Notes: generated by a model from the letters alone, not told the origin. DNA of 64,000 nt from Psychrobium sp051201665 (GCF_051201665.1 NZ_CP179210.1:2046001-2110000); one strand, 5' to 3'. Shown: positions 44,073 to 55,133, numbered from the stretch's first letter. Program-made: numbers and translations.

Positions 44073-46399
44073 GAAGGAAAAAAAATGAAGGCAATAACTT
44101 TGTCAACTTGGTATTATTTCCTTTTAAGCGGATTCACTGACGTTAATACAGTGTCTCTTTCAGACGTCGAACGTGCGTGGATAGCAAAACATCAGCGGAT
44201 CACTGTTGGTATTAGCGAAGATTGGCCGCCATTTGAGTATCGAGATCATTTTGGTCATATCCGTGGTATTGACATAGATATTTTAAGAGTAATTGGAGAG
44301 CTTACTGGGCTTGAGATACTGTTTAAGTCTGACAATTGGAGTAACAACTTAAAGTCCTTTAAAAGGGGACAATTAGATTTGTTAACTGGTGTGAAATATA
44401 TTGCACACCGAGAAGAAATCGGTATTATTCTGCGCCTTATCTACAAGTGCTCGATTACTTCTTTGCCCATCAACGTTACGAGAATACACCAATATCGGAA
44501 TTAGGTGCTAAACGCATTGCTATTCCAAGTGATTTTGTGACAGCTGATTTTATTCGCCAACAATTTCCAGAATTTTTAATTGTTGAATTTGATACATTGT
44601 ACGAAGCAATCGATGCAGTCGTCTAAGGCAAAGCAGATCTTCTCTTTAATAATTATCAGACTATTTCATATATTCTCAATCAAAATAATATCGTTGATAT
44701 CCCCCTGTTCAGTCAATGCGCCACACAGGGCGCAGTAATATTCATGTGCTTGTGAATAAATCTGAACCTATTTTAACCGATATAATTAACAAAGCGCTGG
44801 CGAGTATTAGTGAAGACCGCAAAGAGAAATTCTCTCGACTCAATATGGCCCGATCTCGTAAGGTGTTATTTGACCGATTTGATCGTAACAATATTGAATT
44901 CACGCTAAAAGAAAAAGCTTTTTTATTAGATAACCCTATAATCACAATGACTGGTGATCCTAATTGGCTACCTTACGAAGGATTAGATGCTCAAGGTCAT
45001 TATGTCGGTATCGTTCCTGAGATGCTTGATCTATTTGAAGAACGTCTTGGTGTTGTTTTTAAACGCGATATAGGGAAAAGCTGGCACGAGTCGGTGACGA
45101 TGTTTGAACAAGGTCAGGTGGCGATGATTTCTGAAATATTTCAGTCCGATATCGGTGATGGAACCTTATATAGCAATACCTACCTTTCTAGTCCGATCGT
45201 ACTGGTGATGCGTGACTCACAACAATATGTCAGTGATATGCAAAGTGTCGCAAATTTAAGATTAGCCCTGATTAACGATTACGGTTATACACAGCGCATT
45301 GGCGATAGCTTTCCTGACGCTACGTTCACACATTACAGTGATATTGATGCTGGGTTGAACGCGGTAGCCACAGGAAAAGTTGATGTGTTGTTTGCGACGC
45401 TTGCCCAAGCAAGTTTTCATATGGCATCACAAGGTATGAATAATCTTCGTATTGTTGGGCAAACGCCTTTCAGTTCGAAACTTGCCTTTGGTGTTAATAA
45501 GAATAATACAGTGTTGATTTCGATTCTTAATAAGGCGTTATTGTCTGTATCTGATAGTGAAAAGCAAGCGATCATAGCACGTTGGGGCAGTAGTAAGTTT
45601 GTGTCCCATGTGGACTACGCGCTTGATACTCATTGATTTTTGTGATTGCACTATTGCTCATCGCTTTAATTGTTTGGTGGTATCAAAAATTACTGCGTGA
45701 AACCCATGCTCGCCAAGAACTACAGGCACACTATAAGTTGTTGCTTGACTCTCTTCCCAGTCAGGTGATGGTCGTGAATCATAAAGGATTTATCGAAACT
45801 GCAAATAAGCAGGTATTAGAAGATTACAACATACAGAGCGGGATATTGTCGGGAAACCTTTCGTTGAACTCCTTGATGTACCTCGTGATTTTTCATTCTT
45901 TAGCAACATGATTAATGAGGATGGCATAGAGCAACTAACGTTAGATTTTAAGTGGCAGTCACAGGTGCATACGATGATGCTTTCGATGTTGCCAATTACT
46001 TTCAATAATAGACCCGCGATGTTAACGCTAGTTGTCGACATCACTAGCCGTGTGGCAATGGAACAAATGATTATTGATGCGCGTAATGAAGCGATTGATG
46101 CTAATAAAGCAAAGTCTTCGTTTTTAGCAAACATGAGTCATGAAATTCGGACGCCAATGAACGCTATTATTGGTTTTACGCAGTACTTTCTCACGATGCT
46201 CAGGATCATAGAACACTGTCCTATCTAGACACTATCAATAATGCGGGGAACGCGTTATTGCTATTGATCAATGATATTTTGGATTTTTCTAAGGTTGAAT
46301 CTGGAAAAATCCACTTGCAACTTGCGCCATGTAAATTACATAATCTCATGGAGGAGATTAGTAAGATATTTGAGATTGAAATTGCAAGCAAAGATCTTA

Positions 46400-46662
46400 G
46401 GGTCTGTTGATCTTTGTGGTTCAAATTTTGTTCAATCTAAAAGGATTTTGGGCAAGGCATGAGGATTGATGCTGGGTTTACCCCAGTGAATGACGAATAA
46501 CGCGGCACAAAATACTTTTAGGTGAATCCTACGGACAGCATTTGTTTGTTATTTCTACGGCGTTATCGCCTATTCGTGTAGCCAGCTACACCACATAGGC
46601 TCTGCCTTGTAGAAACCCCAAACAAATTGCTGCAAAAATGAACTCAAAAGATCAACAGACCC
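46400..46662. mobile_element. 263-bp TA-targeted inverted-repeat element, copy A
   Basis: Ends GGGTCTGTTGATCTTT and AAAGATCAACAGACCC, flanked by TA on both sides (46398-46399, 46663-46664). Removal with one TA rejoins the kinase frame as SKDL/TYDLTIDDD. No ORF of its own. The TA duplication is that of IS630/mariner-type elements, so it is probably a MITE of that group. Confidence 0.9.
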
Positions 46663-47618
46663 TACATATGATTTAACAATTGATGATGACGTGCCTAACA
46701 GAGTGTTGATTGATGAAGCGAGAGTACGGCAAGTACTCTTTAACTTGATCGGTAACGCAGTCAAGTTTACTCATCGTGGAAAAATTAGCGTACAAGTTTC
46801 GGCGCTTTATATCGATGAACAGCTAAAACTAACGTTTTGTGTTAAAGATACCGGTATTGGAATTTGTCCGATGGAACAGTCGATAATTTTTGATAGTTTT
46901 GCACAGCCTAAAGACCAAAATATTGATCAATATGGTGGAACTGGGCTGGGACTTGCAATTAGCAAACGGCTGGTAAATCTCATGGGCGGTGATCTTGAAG
47001 TGTGCAGTGTTTTAGAACAAGGATCCATATTTTCATTTGCGATTCGTAATGTAGAAGTTTTACAAGAGGCGATTACTTGCGATAAAAAAATTGAAGATAC
47101 TCAAGTCATTTTTAAGGGGCAACATGTTCTCGTCGCTGATGACATAGAAGATAATCGATTATTACTGTATCGATGGTTAGTTGAATTTGGTCTACATGTA
47201 GACACAGTGGCCGATGGTCAATCTGCCGTAGATGCAGTAAAACATAAGCGCTACGATTTAGTGTTGCTAGATATTAGAATGCCAAAACTCAATGGCTAGC
47301 AAGCGGCTGAAATCCTTAGTCGATTCGATGATAAGTTGCCATTAGTTGCAGTGTCGGCATCTGAGTTAAAAGGCGGCGATGCATTAAATGGTCAAGTGTA
47401 TTTTAGTGATTACCTGCTTAAGTCATCACTTGAAGAATCCTTATTAAAGATGCTTAAACGGCATTTGAGCTACGAGATTGATGAACCAAAAGAGTCGTCG
47501 AACAGTGAAGTTCTGGTCAAGCCGATTCGTTTTCCGAGTGAAACATCAATAGCCATAGGACGTGATTTTGAATTACGTGCAAGAACGGTGTTAGCTAATA
47601 ACAATATTAATGATATTA

Positions 47619-47978
47619 GGGTCTGTTGATCTTTTGAGTTCATTTTTGCAGCAATTTGTTTGGGGTTTCTACAAGGCAGAGCCTATGTGGTGTAGCTGGC
47701 TCGATAATAGCTCCTGCATTATCCTAATGAGCTACATCCCTGTAGCAATACACGAATAGGCGATAACGCCGTAGAAATAACAAACAAATGCTGTCCGTAG
47801 GATTCACCTAAAAGTATTTTGTGCGGCGTTATTCGTCATTCACTGGGGTAAACCCAGCATCAATCCTCATGCCTCGCCCACAGGGATGTGGGTGCTTATG
47901 CTCAGTCTGGAACAATGAACATGTGCCCAAAATCCTTTTAGATTGAACAAAATTTGAACCACAAAGATCAACAGACCC
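47619..47978. mobile_element. 360-bp TA-targeted inverted-repeat element, copy B (inverted)
   Basis: Same ends as copy A, opposite orientation, flanked by TA (47617-47618 and 47979-47980). It has two extra blocks of about 48 bp that copy A lacks; one contains GCTACATCCCTGTAGC, the other ACAGGGATGTGGGTGC. Excision with one TA restores NDI/SLFAKDLAERA in the kinase. Confidence 0.9.
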
Positions 47979-48143
47979 TAGTTTGTTTGCTAAAGACTTG
48001 GCTGAGAGAGCTTCTCTAATGAAATACGCGGTGCTTGTTTCGTTTTCTCATCAGCTTAACTTGGCAGTAAGTTCATTTGATGTAGTGTCCACTCAGCGGC
48101 TACTATCTTGCTTTATCGAACAATTGGAGAAACGAGTATAACA

Positions 48144-48168
48144 AGCTAATAGTTTTTATTAGCTATTT
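48144..48168 (+). terminator. Weak hairpin after the kinase pseudogene
   Basis: AGCTAATA, GTTTT loop, TATTAGCT, then ATTTTC. An AT-rich stem in the terminator position; weak. Confidence 0.45.
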
Positions 48169-48267
48169 TCAAATGGTTACATCTATGGTTTACTACCGTG
48201 CTATTAGTATGACTTAGTTTATTTAAACAATACTTTTCTATTATTTTTACGTAAGGTTGAGGGCTTA

Positions 48268-49524
48268 ATGTCTTATACTTTGTTGTTTACTTTATTAGCA
48301 CTTTGTATGAGTGCCATCGTCGGTCGTCGATATTTAGCGTTATCTAAAAACATCTGGCTATTATTCTTTGCCCAGCCTCTGGCGATGTGTGCGACGTCAT
48401 TAATGGTCCTAGTAAGTGGAATTTTAGGGCAGCATCTAGCACCTGATCCTGAAATCGCGACGTTGCCAATTTCTACGCTGATTATTGGCGTAGCGATGGC
48501 CGTTATTCCGGCGAATCGGCTTACAAATCGTGTTGGTCGTCGAGTAAGTCTACTTATTGGATTATCTATTGCGGTGATAGGTGCATTAGTATCAGCAAGC
48601 GCCGCCTATTATCTATCATTTTGGCTACTTGTTGCTGGAAGTGTACTCCTTGGCTTTAGTATGTCATTTGTTGCGCAAATGCGATTTTGTGCCTTAGAAA
48701 GTGTCGACGAAAAAGATCATGCAACGGCATTATCTGTGTTGATGGTTGGCGGTATTTTTGCGGCTATGCTTGGTCCTGAACTTGCGGTAGCTGGAAAAGA
48801 TTGGATAGATTCGACCCACGGTTTTGTCGGCTCTTTCGTCGGACTTGCCGTTTTAATTCTATTGAGCATGATGGCCATCACCCAAATTACGCCAACTCAA
48901 GTGAAAGAAAGTGCTATTGAAGGAGCTCCTCGTTCTCTTATCGATATTTGTCGTCAACCAATATTTCTCGTTGCACTTGCCAGTGCTGCAATTGGCTATG
49001 GGGTGATGAGTTATGTGATGACTGCAACGCCTTTGAGTATGCATGTACTTGATGGTCATACATTAGAGCAAACAAAATGGGTAGTACAAAGTCATATTAT
49101 CGCGATGTATTTACCGTCATTATTCTCGGCTTGGATAATTCGTAAAGTAGGGCTTCTTAATGTGATGCTCATTGGTACGTTATGTTATTTAGCCGTCGCG
49201 CTTTTTGCTTATCTTGGTCATAGCGTCATGCACTATTGGTGGGTGATGGTATTACTCGGAATTGGATGGAATTTTCTATTTTCTAGTGGCACGCTGCTAT
49301 TGCCAAAATCTTACGAGAGTCACGAACGTCTTCGCGTACAAGCTATCAATGATTTTAGTATTTTCTGTACACAAGCATTAGTGTCGCTGCTGGCGGGCGT
49401 TATCTTATTTAACTTCGGTTGGATTACGCTAATTACCGCGAGTTTACCTTTCATTGTCTTGATGTTGTTTGTGGTGGTCTTCGCTAATAAATCATCTTCT
49501 GTTACTAAAAAAATAGGATGTTAA
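48268..49524 (+). CDS. MFS transporter
   Basis: 418 residues, about twelve transmembrane helices. MFS features: ANRLTNRVGRRVSLL between helices 2 and 3, GFSMSFVAQMRFCALE, and the second-half loop AWIIRKVGL. The substrate cannot be predicted. The N-terminal 25 residues (MSYTLLFTLLALCMSAIVGR) look like an extra hydrophobic segment; the start may be later, before SKNIWLLFFAQPLAM. One base separates its stop from the TTG start of the next gene, so they are co-transcribed. Confidence 0.85.
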   Translation: MSYTLLFTLLALCMSAIVGRRYLALSKNIWLLFFAQPLAMCATSLMVLVSGILGQHLAPDPEIATLPISTLIIGVAMAVIPANRLTNRVGRRVSLLIGLSIAVIGALVSASAAYYLSFWLLVAGSVLLGFSMSFVAQMRFCALESVDEKDHATALSVLMVGGIFAAMLGPELAVAGKDWIDSTHGFVGSFVGLAVLILLSMMAITQITPTQVKESAIEGAPRSLIDICRQPIFLVALASAAIGYGVMSYVMTATPLSMHVLDGHTLEQTKWVVQSHIIAMYLPSLFSAWIIRKVGLLNVMLIGTLCYLAVALFAYLGHSVMHYWWVMVLLGIGWNFLFSSGTLLLPKSYESHERLRVQAINDFSIFCTQALVSLLAGVILFNFGWITLITASLPFIVLMLFVVVFANKSSSVTKKIGC

Positions 49525-49525
49525 C

Positions 49526-52033
49526 TTGATTAACACTTCATCAAATAAAAACATCTTAAAGCTTATTAAATATGGGCCTATCACTGTTGTTGTATTGTTT
49601 TCTGCGGTCATGATTATGTTATTAATCAAAGAGAATAAGGCGGCACTTGAGCGGGACATAGTGAGATTATCGAATAACGCCATTAGTCAGCAACGCCTGT
49701 TACTAAAAAATCAAATTGATGCGTTATCTAGTCATACGTCTTTTGAAAAGAATACCGCAACAGAACAGCTTCAAAATGATATACGAGAACGTGTCTTAGA
49801 AGCACATGCAATTGCAATGGGTATTTATCGCAGTAATCAATCGTTACCAAAATTAGAAATTGGAATTCGAATTAAAGACGCATTACGTAATGTACGTTTT
49901 TTAGAAGGACGAGGGTATTTTTTTGCGACATCACTCGATGGCGTTAGCGAATTACTGCCTATCCAGCCAGATTTAGAAGGCACTTCGATCACCGATATGG
50001 TGGATGTGAAGGGCACTAAGATTGTAAAAGATATGGTTGCGCTGATGAAAGAGCGCGATGAAACCTTTTATCATTGGTGGTTTCAAAAACCCGATTCAGA
50101 TACCAGGCCGTATTTTAAAGTTGGTTTCCTCAAGCGTTTTGAACCGCTTGATTGGTATTTAGGAACCGGCGAATACCTTGTAGATTTCGAAACGCAATTA
50201 CAAAATACAATGTTGGCTAGATTACAGCTAAACCGCTCTAATTTGACCTTTGATTATTTTATTGTCAATGATGATTTGAATTACATTTCTCATAACGATC
50301 CTGTAATGATCGGCCAAGTGACTACAAGTGAAATATTTCATGTAAAACAACGACATTCGTTATTCTTAGACGGTGAGTTTATTGATTCATCGCATTCTTA
50401 TATTGATGATAATGGATTATTAACGGGTAAAATTACCTATGCGCGCCATAATCCTGATTGGCATTGGACTCTAGTCGGTTCTATTGATTTGGAAGCCGTA
50501 AACCAATATTTTGTTGATCACAAACGAGACTTAGAACTCAAGAACGAAGAAACTTTACTTAAAATTTTGTTGCTTAGCACCGTTTTAAGCTTGATGCTGG
50601 TGGCCGTGTGTTTTGTGATCTCTCGTAATACGGCAAAACGGTTTAAACGTTATGAAGCTAAAATTTTACGCCACGTTAATCAGCTAAATGATAATAAAGA
50701 ACAATTACGTTTTTTAGCCAACCATGATCCGCTCACTAAGTTACGAAATCGCCGTGAGTTAGAGTCTTCGATAGAATCCGACATTACATTATGCCTTGAA
50801 AGTGACACGCAATTGGCGGTGATGTTTTTTGATTTAGATGATTTTAAAAAGATTAATGACCATTATGGTCATGCGACTGGTGATAGGTTGCTGTCGGTGC
50901 TTGGCGAAAGCTTTAGCGAATTGTTAGGACCTAAAGATAATGTGTTCAGGTTTGGCGGCGATGAATTTATTTTTTGTTTCCCTTTGTTGATAGATTATGA
51001 ACACGCTAAAGAAAAGGTTTTGGCGATTCAGCAAGTGTTTTCAAGGGAAATTGATATATTTAACAATAAACTTCATGTTAACGGAAGCATTGGCATCTCA
51101 ATGTATCCACATGATGGACTTGAAGCCAGCGAGTTAATTCGCAAAGCGGATTTGGTACTTTATAAGTCAAAAGCGCAGCAAAAAGGCCAGTTCTTATTCT
51201 ATGAACAATCGCTGCATTTGGAATTAGAGCGGGCATTATTAATTGAGACTAAACTGAGAACAGCGCTTGTTAATAATGAACTGTCATTGGTTTATCAGCC
51301 ACAGATTTGTGCCACAAGTTGCCAAATCATGGGAGTTGAAGCATTAATTCGCTGGCACAACAGTGAGCTTGGTTTTATTGCGCCGGACGAGTTTATTAAA
51401 GTAGCAGAAAATGTTGGTTTGATAGATTCAATTGGCGATTTTGTAATGGAACAAGCTTGCCATGATATTGCGTTATATAACAATAACAATGCGAGCCCAA
51501 TTGCGGTGTCTATTAACGTGTCGCCAGCGCAGTTGATTAACGAAGATTTTGTGGCAAAGGTTTGTGCAATCACTAAGAAGCACCAATTAGCTAACGCTTA
51601 CGTGACAATAGAGATCACTGAAAATGTCTTGATTTCAGAAATGGAGCGTTCTCGAGCTGTGATTGAGAAACTGCGGGATCGTGGCTTTGATGTTTCACTC
51701 GATGATTTTGGTACTGGCTATTCGTCGTTAAGTTATCTCACGCAGTTATCAATCAGTGAATTAAAAATAGATCGCTCTTTTATTATGAAGTGTTTATCGT
51801 CTGAGCAAAGCCTGTCGTTAGTACGTTCGATAATTTTAATCGCTCAGTCAGGCCATATGAGTACAGTAGCTGAAGGTGTTGAAACAATAGAGCAGTACGA
51901 TAAATTACGTGAATTAGGCTGCGATATTATTCAAGGGTACTATTTCAGCAAGCCGTTACCATTTATACAGCTTTGTGAGCAATATGCACCAGAGATTGAA
52001 TCAGCTGTATTTAGTGAAAGTGACGCGCTTTAG
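49526..52033 (+). CDS. Cache-GGDEF-EAL membrane protein
   Basis: 835 residues. N-terminal TM near 12-33, a periplasmic part with two Cache-2-like modules (GRGYFFATSLDGVSELLP, WYLGTGEYL; then HNPDWHWTLVGSIDLEAVNQ), second TM near 348-370, then GGDEF near 477-481 in RFGGDEFIFC and EAL near 604-606 in GVEALIRW, with SLDDFGTGYSSLSYL. Both catalytic motifs are intact, so it could make or degrade c-di-GMP; the net direction is unknown. TTG start with AGGAT upstream. Its last 23 bp overlap the convergent dnaE2 end. Confidence 0.9.
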   Translation: MINTSSNKNILKLIKYGPITVVVLFSAVMIMLLIKENKAALERDIVRLSNNAISQQRLLLKNQIDALSSHTSFEKNTATEQLQNDIRERVLEAHAIAMGIYRSNQSLPKLEIGIRIKDALRNVRFLEGRGYFFATSLDGVSELLPIQPDLEGTSITDMVDVKGTKIVKDMVALMKERDETFYHWWFQKPDSDTRPYFKVGFLKRFEPLDWYLGTGEYLVDFETQLQNTMLARLQLNRSNLTFDYFIVNDDLNYISHNDPVMIGQVTTSEIFHVKQRHSLFLDGEFIDSSHSYIDDNGLLTGKITYARHNPDWHWTLVGSIDLEAVNQYFVDHKRDLELKNEETLLKILLLSTVLSLMLVAVCFVISRNTAKRFKRYEAKILRHVNQLNDNKEQLRFLANHDPLTKLRNRRELESSIESDITLCLESDTQLAVMFFDLDDFKKINDHYGHATGDRLLSVLGESFSELLGPKDNVFRFGGDEFIFCFPLLIDYEHAKEKVLAIQQVFSREIDIFNNKLHVNGSIGISMYPHDGLEASELIRKADLVLYKSKAQQKGQFLFYEQSLHLELERALLIETKLRTALVNNELSLVYQPQICATSCQIMGVEALIRWHNSELGFIAPDEFIKVAENVGLIDSIGDFVMEQACHDIALYNNNNASPIAVSINVSPAQLINEDFVAKVCAITKKHQLANAYVTIEITENVLISEMERSRAVIEKLRDRGFDVSLDDFGTGYSSLSYLTQLSISELKIDRSFIMKCLSSEQSLSLVRSIILIAQSGHMSTVAEGVETIEQYDKLRELGCDIIQGYYFSKPLPFIQLCEQYAPEIESAVFSESDAL

Positions 52034-55000
52034 GGTTGAGTTTCTCTAACAGATGCGATAAGTCGGTGAGTTTGCCTGCGATAATATGGCAAACATCACC
52101 TTCACGCTCCAAAATCCCCTGAACTTTCAAAATACGTGATGTTAAGAAGGCTTGTTTTTGTGCATGAGCCGTTGCTTGCCAAACGATAACATTACTTGAG
52201 CCCGTGTGATCTTCTAGCGTTACAAAAGTAACACCAGATGCTGTTCCTGGTGATTGCCTACCTGTGACAACACCAATAACAGTGACTGGCTTTTGATGGG
52301 GAATATTTATGAGGTGTTGCACTTGTGTAAAACGACCTAACTGATTATGACGCTGAAGTAGGGCAATGGGGTGATGGTTTAAACTAAGTCCAAGAGTTTG
52401 ATAATCTTCGATGAGGTTATCTTGATCATCAGGGCTTGTAATATAAACAGGTTGCTGTGCTTTATCATGCACACTTGGTGCTAGTTGTCTAAACAGTGGT
52501 AAATCATATAAATCATCCATCATTAGCCATCGCAGTACGTATCTGTTATCACCAAAATTATGTAGCGCGCCACTACTCGCTAACGCATTGAGATCTTTTT
52601 GAGTGACAGTTTGTTGCTCGTAACCCAACCCTTTAATGTCACTGAGCTTTTGATAACCAGTCGTTGGTCGATGGCCAACGACAGTATCAGCCGCTTGACG
52701 ACTGAGTCCCTTTATTTGACGCAGCCCTAAGCGCAGGGCAAATGGCTGTTGTTTTGAATCGATTCCATCGACTGCTTCAAGGGTGTGATCATAACTAGAA
52801 GCATTAATATCAACCTCATAGACAGTGACGGCATGCCTTTTAGCGTCTTGGACAAGCTGTGCTGGTGAATAGAATCCCATTGGGTAACTATTGAGTAGCG
52901 CGCAATAAAATACACTCGGATAATAATGTTTTAACCACGCAGAAACATAAGCAAGCACAGCAAAACTAGCGGAATGAGACTCAGGAAAACCATATTCCCC
53001 AAAGCCACAAATTTGTTTAAAAATACGCTCAGCAAACTCGGCACTATAACCACGTTCACTCATGCCGTTTAGTAGTTTTTCTTTAAATGGATAGAGTTTG
53101 CCATTACGTTGCCATTTTGCCATCGCTCGGCGTAACTGATCCGCCTCACCACCACTAAATCCTGCGGCCACCATGGCTAACTTGATAACTTGTTCTTGAA
53201 AAATTGGCACGCCGAGTGTGCGTTCTAACACTGCCTTTACTGCGTCTGATGGATAACTAATGGCTTCTATGCCATCGCGCCTTTTTAAATAGGGATGCAC
53301 CATATCGCCTTGAATAGGTCCAGGCCTTACTATGGCTATTTGCACGACTAAATCATAGTAACACTGTGGTTTTAGTCGCGGCAGCATACTCATTTGTGCT
53401 CGCGATTCTATTTGGAACACACCAACGGTGTCGGCGCGAGAAATATCTGAAAATACCTGCGGATCATCGCCGTATCGGGTGATATCTGCGATGTTGTAAT
53501 CATGCCCATAATGTTTATTGAGCATAGTAAAACTTTTAGCAATGGCACTAAGCATACCAAGAGCAAGTACATCAACTTTAAGTAAACCTAACGTTTGTAG
53601 ATCTTCTTTGTCCCACTGGATCACCGTGCGATCAACCATGGCAGCATTCTCAACAGGCACGAGTTCATGCAGTGGCCCAGAAGAAATAACAAAGCCGCCG
53701 ACATGCTGTGATAAATGGCGTGGAAAGCCTAAAATTTCATGAACTAAATCAACAAAATGTTGAGCAAGGGTCGTGGATAAATCTAAACCGTGTTGGCTAA
53801 GTTGCTCATACCAAGGTGTTGTTTGATCACGGCGATTTAGATTCTTGATAAAGTAATCAAGCTGAGTTTCGCAAAGGCCAAGTGCTTTTCCTACATCACG
53901 AATTGCACTCTTTAAGCGATAAGTAATGACCGTCGCGGCGAGCGCCGCACGTTTTCGGCCATATTTTTGATAGATGTACTGAAACACTTCTTCACGGCGT
54001 TGATGTTCAAAATCGACGTCGATATCTGGCGGCTCGTTACGCTCTTTAGAAATAAATCGCTCAAACAATACAGATATCTGCCGTGGGTCAACGGCAGTGA
54101 TTTCTAAGCAATAACACACAATGGAATTAGCCGCTGAGCCACGACCTTGATATAAAATGCCTTCACGCTTAGCAAATTGCACAATGTCATACACGGTTAA
54201 AAAGAAATATTGATACGATTGCTCCTTTATAAGTGATAGTTCTTTATCGATAGTTGCTTGAATATGTTCATCAACGCCTGCTGGAAAGCGTTTTTTAATG
54301 CCTTTAGCCACCAATAAACGCAGATAAGAATCAGCTGAGTGTTCTGAAGGCAGTACTTCACTGGGATATTCATACTGCAGCTGTGATAAATCAAAATGAC
54401 AACGATTAGCCAGCAACGAGGCATTAATTAAATATTCACTTTGATGGAGTTTAACAAGTTGATGCAGTGGTCTAAGGGCATATTCGCTGTTAGATAACGC
54501 ATTGCTGCCAAGTGACTGGATGTCACAGCCAGCTTTGATGGCATGTAGAGTATGTTGCAGCGCTAAACGCTTCTTGCTGTGCATTAATACGCCGCCACAA
54601 GCCACAACATCTAGCTGATGAGTCTTTGCTAACCCCACGCAATGACGATGATAATGAGATTCTCCCATCGTGAGGTAGCATGTTAATCCGATATGCAAGC
54701 GATCGCGATGGTACTTTACTAACCACGTTAACCAATGTTCATCGCTTTTAGGGTTACCACTGGGAATAAAAAGCAGTAATGCACGCTTTAACGACATCAG
54801 ATCCCACGTTGATAACTCATAATGGCCTTTATTCGCTCGGCGACGACTATTACTAATAATACGGCACAATTCACCATAAGCATCACGGTCGGGACACAGC
54901 ACCACCACTTTTAAGTCTTCAAGTCTGAACACTGCGCCAACAATGAGCTTAATATTGAGTTTATTGTCTTTTATTTCACTATAAGCACGCACAACCCCAG

Positions 55001-55133
55001 CTACTGAACATTCATCGGTAATCGCTATGGCGTCATAACCATAAAAAGCCGCTTGTGTGACGAGTTCTTGTGGCTGAGATGCGCCCGTGAGAAACGAAAA
55101 GTTACTTTGACAAAATAGCTCGCTATAACTCAT
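52011..55133 (-). CDS. dnaE2: Error-prone DNA polymerase DnaE2 (ImuC)
   Basis: Catalytic subunit of the damage-induced mutasome. 1040 residues. PHP domain at the start (YSELFCQSNFSFLTGASQP), alpha subunit core with catalytic PDIDVDFEHQRRE near 366-380, VGVFQIESRAQMSMLPRL, GFGEYGFPESHSASFAVL, helix-hairpin-helix region, and C-terminal OB fold (VTVIGVVTGRQSPGTASGVT). Length matches DnaE2, shorter than DnaE1. Last gene of LexA-controlled imuA-imuB-dnaE2; 6 bp after imuB. Confidence 0.96.
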   Translation of the reverse strand: MSYSELFCQSNFSFLTGASQPQELVTQAAFYGYDAIAITDECSVAGVVRAYSEIKDNKLNIKLIVGAVFRLEDLKVVVLCPDRDAYGELCRIISNSRRRANKGHYELSTWDLMSLKRALLLFIPSGNPKSDEHWLTWLVKYHRDRLHIGLTCYLTMGESHYHRHCVGLAKTHQLDVVACGGVLMHSKKRLALQHTLHAIKAGCDIQSLGSNALSNSEYALRPLHQLVKLHQSEYLINASLLANRCHFDLSQLQYEYPSEVLPSEHSADSYLRLLVAKGIKKRFPAGVDEHIQATIDKELSLIKEQSYQYFFLTVYDIVQFAKREGILYQGRGSAANSIVCYCLEITAVDPRQISVLFERFISKERNEPPDIDVDFEHQRREEVFQYIYQKYGRKRAALAATVITYRLKSAIRDVGKALGLCETQLDYFIKNLNRRDQTTPWYEQLSQHGLDLSTTLAQHFVDLVHEILGFPRHLSQHVGGFVISSGPLHELVPVENAAMVDRTVIQWDKEDLQTLGLLKVDVLALGMLSAIAKSFTMLNKHYGHDYNIADITRYGDDPQVFSDISRADTVGVFQIESRAQMSMLPRLKPQCYYDLVVQIAIVRPGPIQGDMVHPYLKRRDGIEAISYPSDAVKAVLERTLGVPIFQEQVIKLAMVAAGFSGGEADQLRRAMAKWQRNGKLYPFKEKLLNGMSERGYSAEFAERIFKQICGFGEYGFPESHSASFAVLAYVSAWLKHYYPSVFYCALLNSYPMGFYSPAQLVQDAKRHAVTVYEVDINASSYDHTLEAVDGIDSKQQPFALRLGLRQIKGLSRQAADTVVGHRPTTGYQKLSDIKGLGYEQQTVTQKDLNALASSGALHNFGDNRYVLRWLMMDDLYDLPLFRQLAPSVHDKAQQPVYITSPDDQDNLIEDYQTLGLSLNHHPIALLQRHNQLGRFTQVQHLINIPHQKPVTVIGVVTGRQSPGTASGVTFVTLEDHTGSSNVIVWQATAHAQKQAFLTSRILKVQGILEREGDVCHIIAGKLTDLSHLLEKLNPKARHFH

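Larger units (their letters stand above)
44085..48141 (+). pseudogene. Hybrid sensor histidine kinase with two solute-binding sensor domains, broken
   Basis: BvgS-like plan: signal peptide, two periplasmic SBP_bac_3 domains (ITVGISEDWPPFEYRDH; MTGDPNWLPYEGLDAQGHYV), a membrane helix (FVIALLLIALIVWWYQ), PAS, HisKA (MSHEIRTPMNAIIGF), HATPase (LFNLIGNAVKFT, DTGIGI, GGTGLGLAISKRL), receiver (VADDIEDNRLL, LLDIRMPKLNG), and a C-terminal Hpt-like end. Frameshifts near 44425, 44720, 45640, 45830 and 46185; stops TAA 44624 and TAG 47297; inserted elements at 46400 and 47619. Start ATG 44085 follows AAGGAA. Removing both elements with one TA each restores the frame across the sites. Confidence 0.92.

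Noticed and set aside
43992..44084. Upstream extension of the kinase pseudogene start
   Set aside because: These codons run through the relic of the fold-back element; the ATG at 44085 has a proper ribosome binding site.
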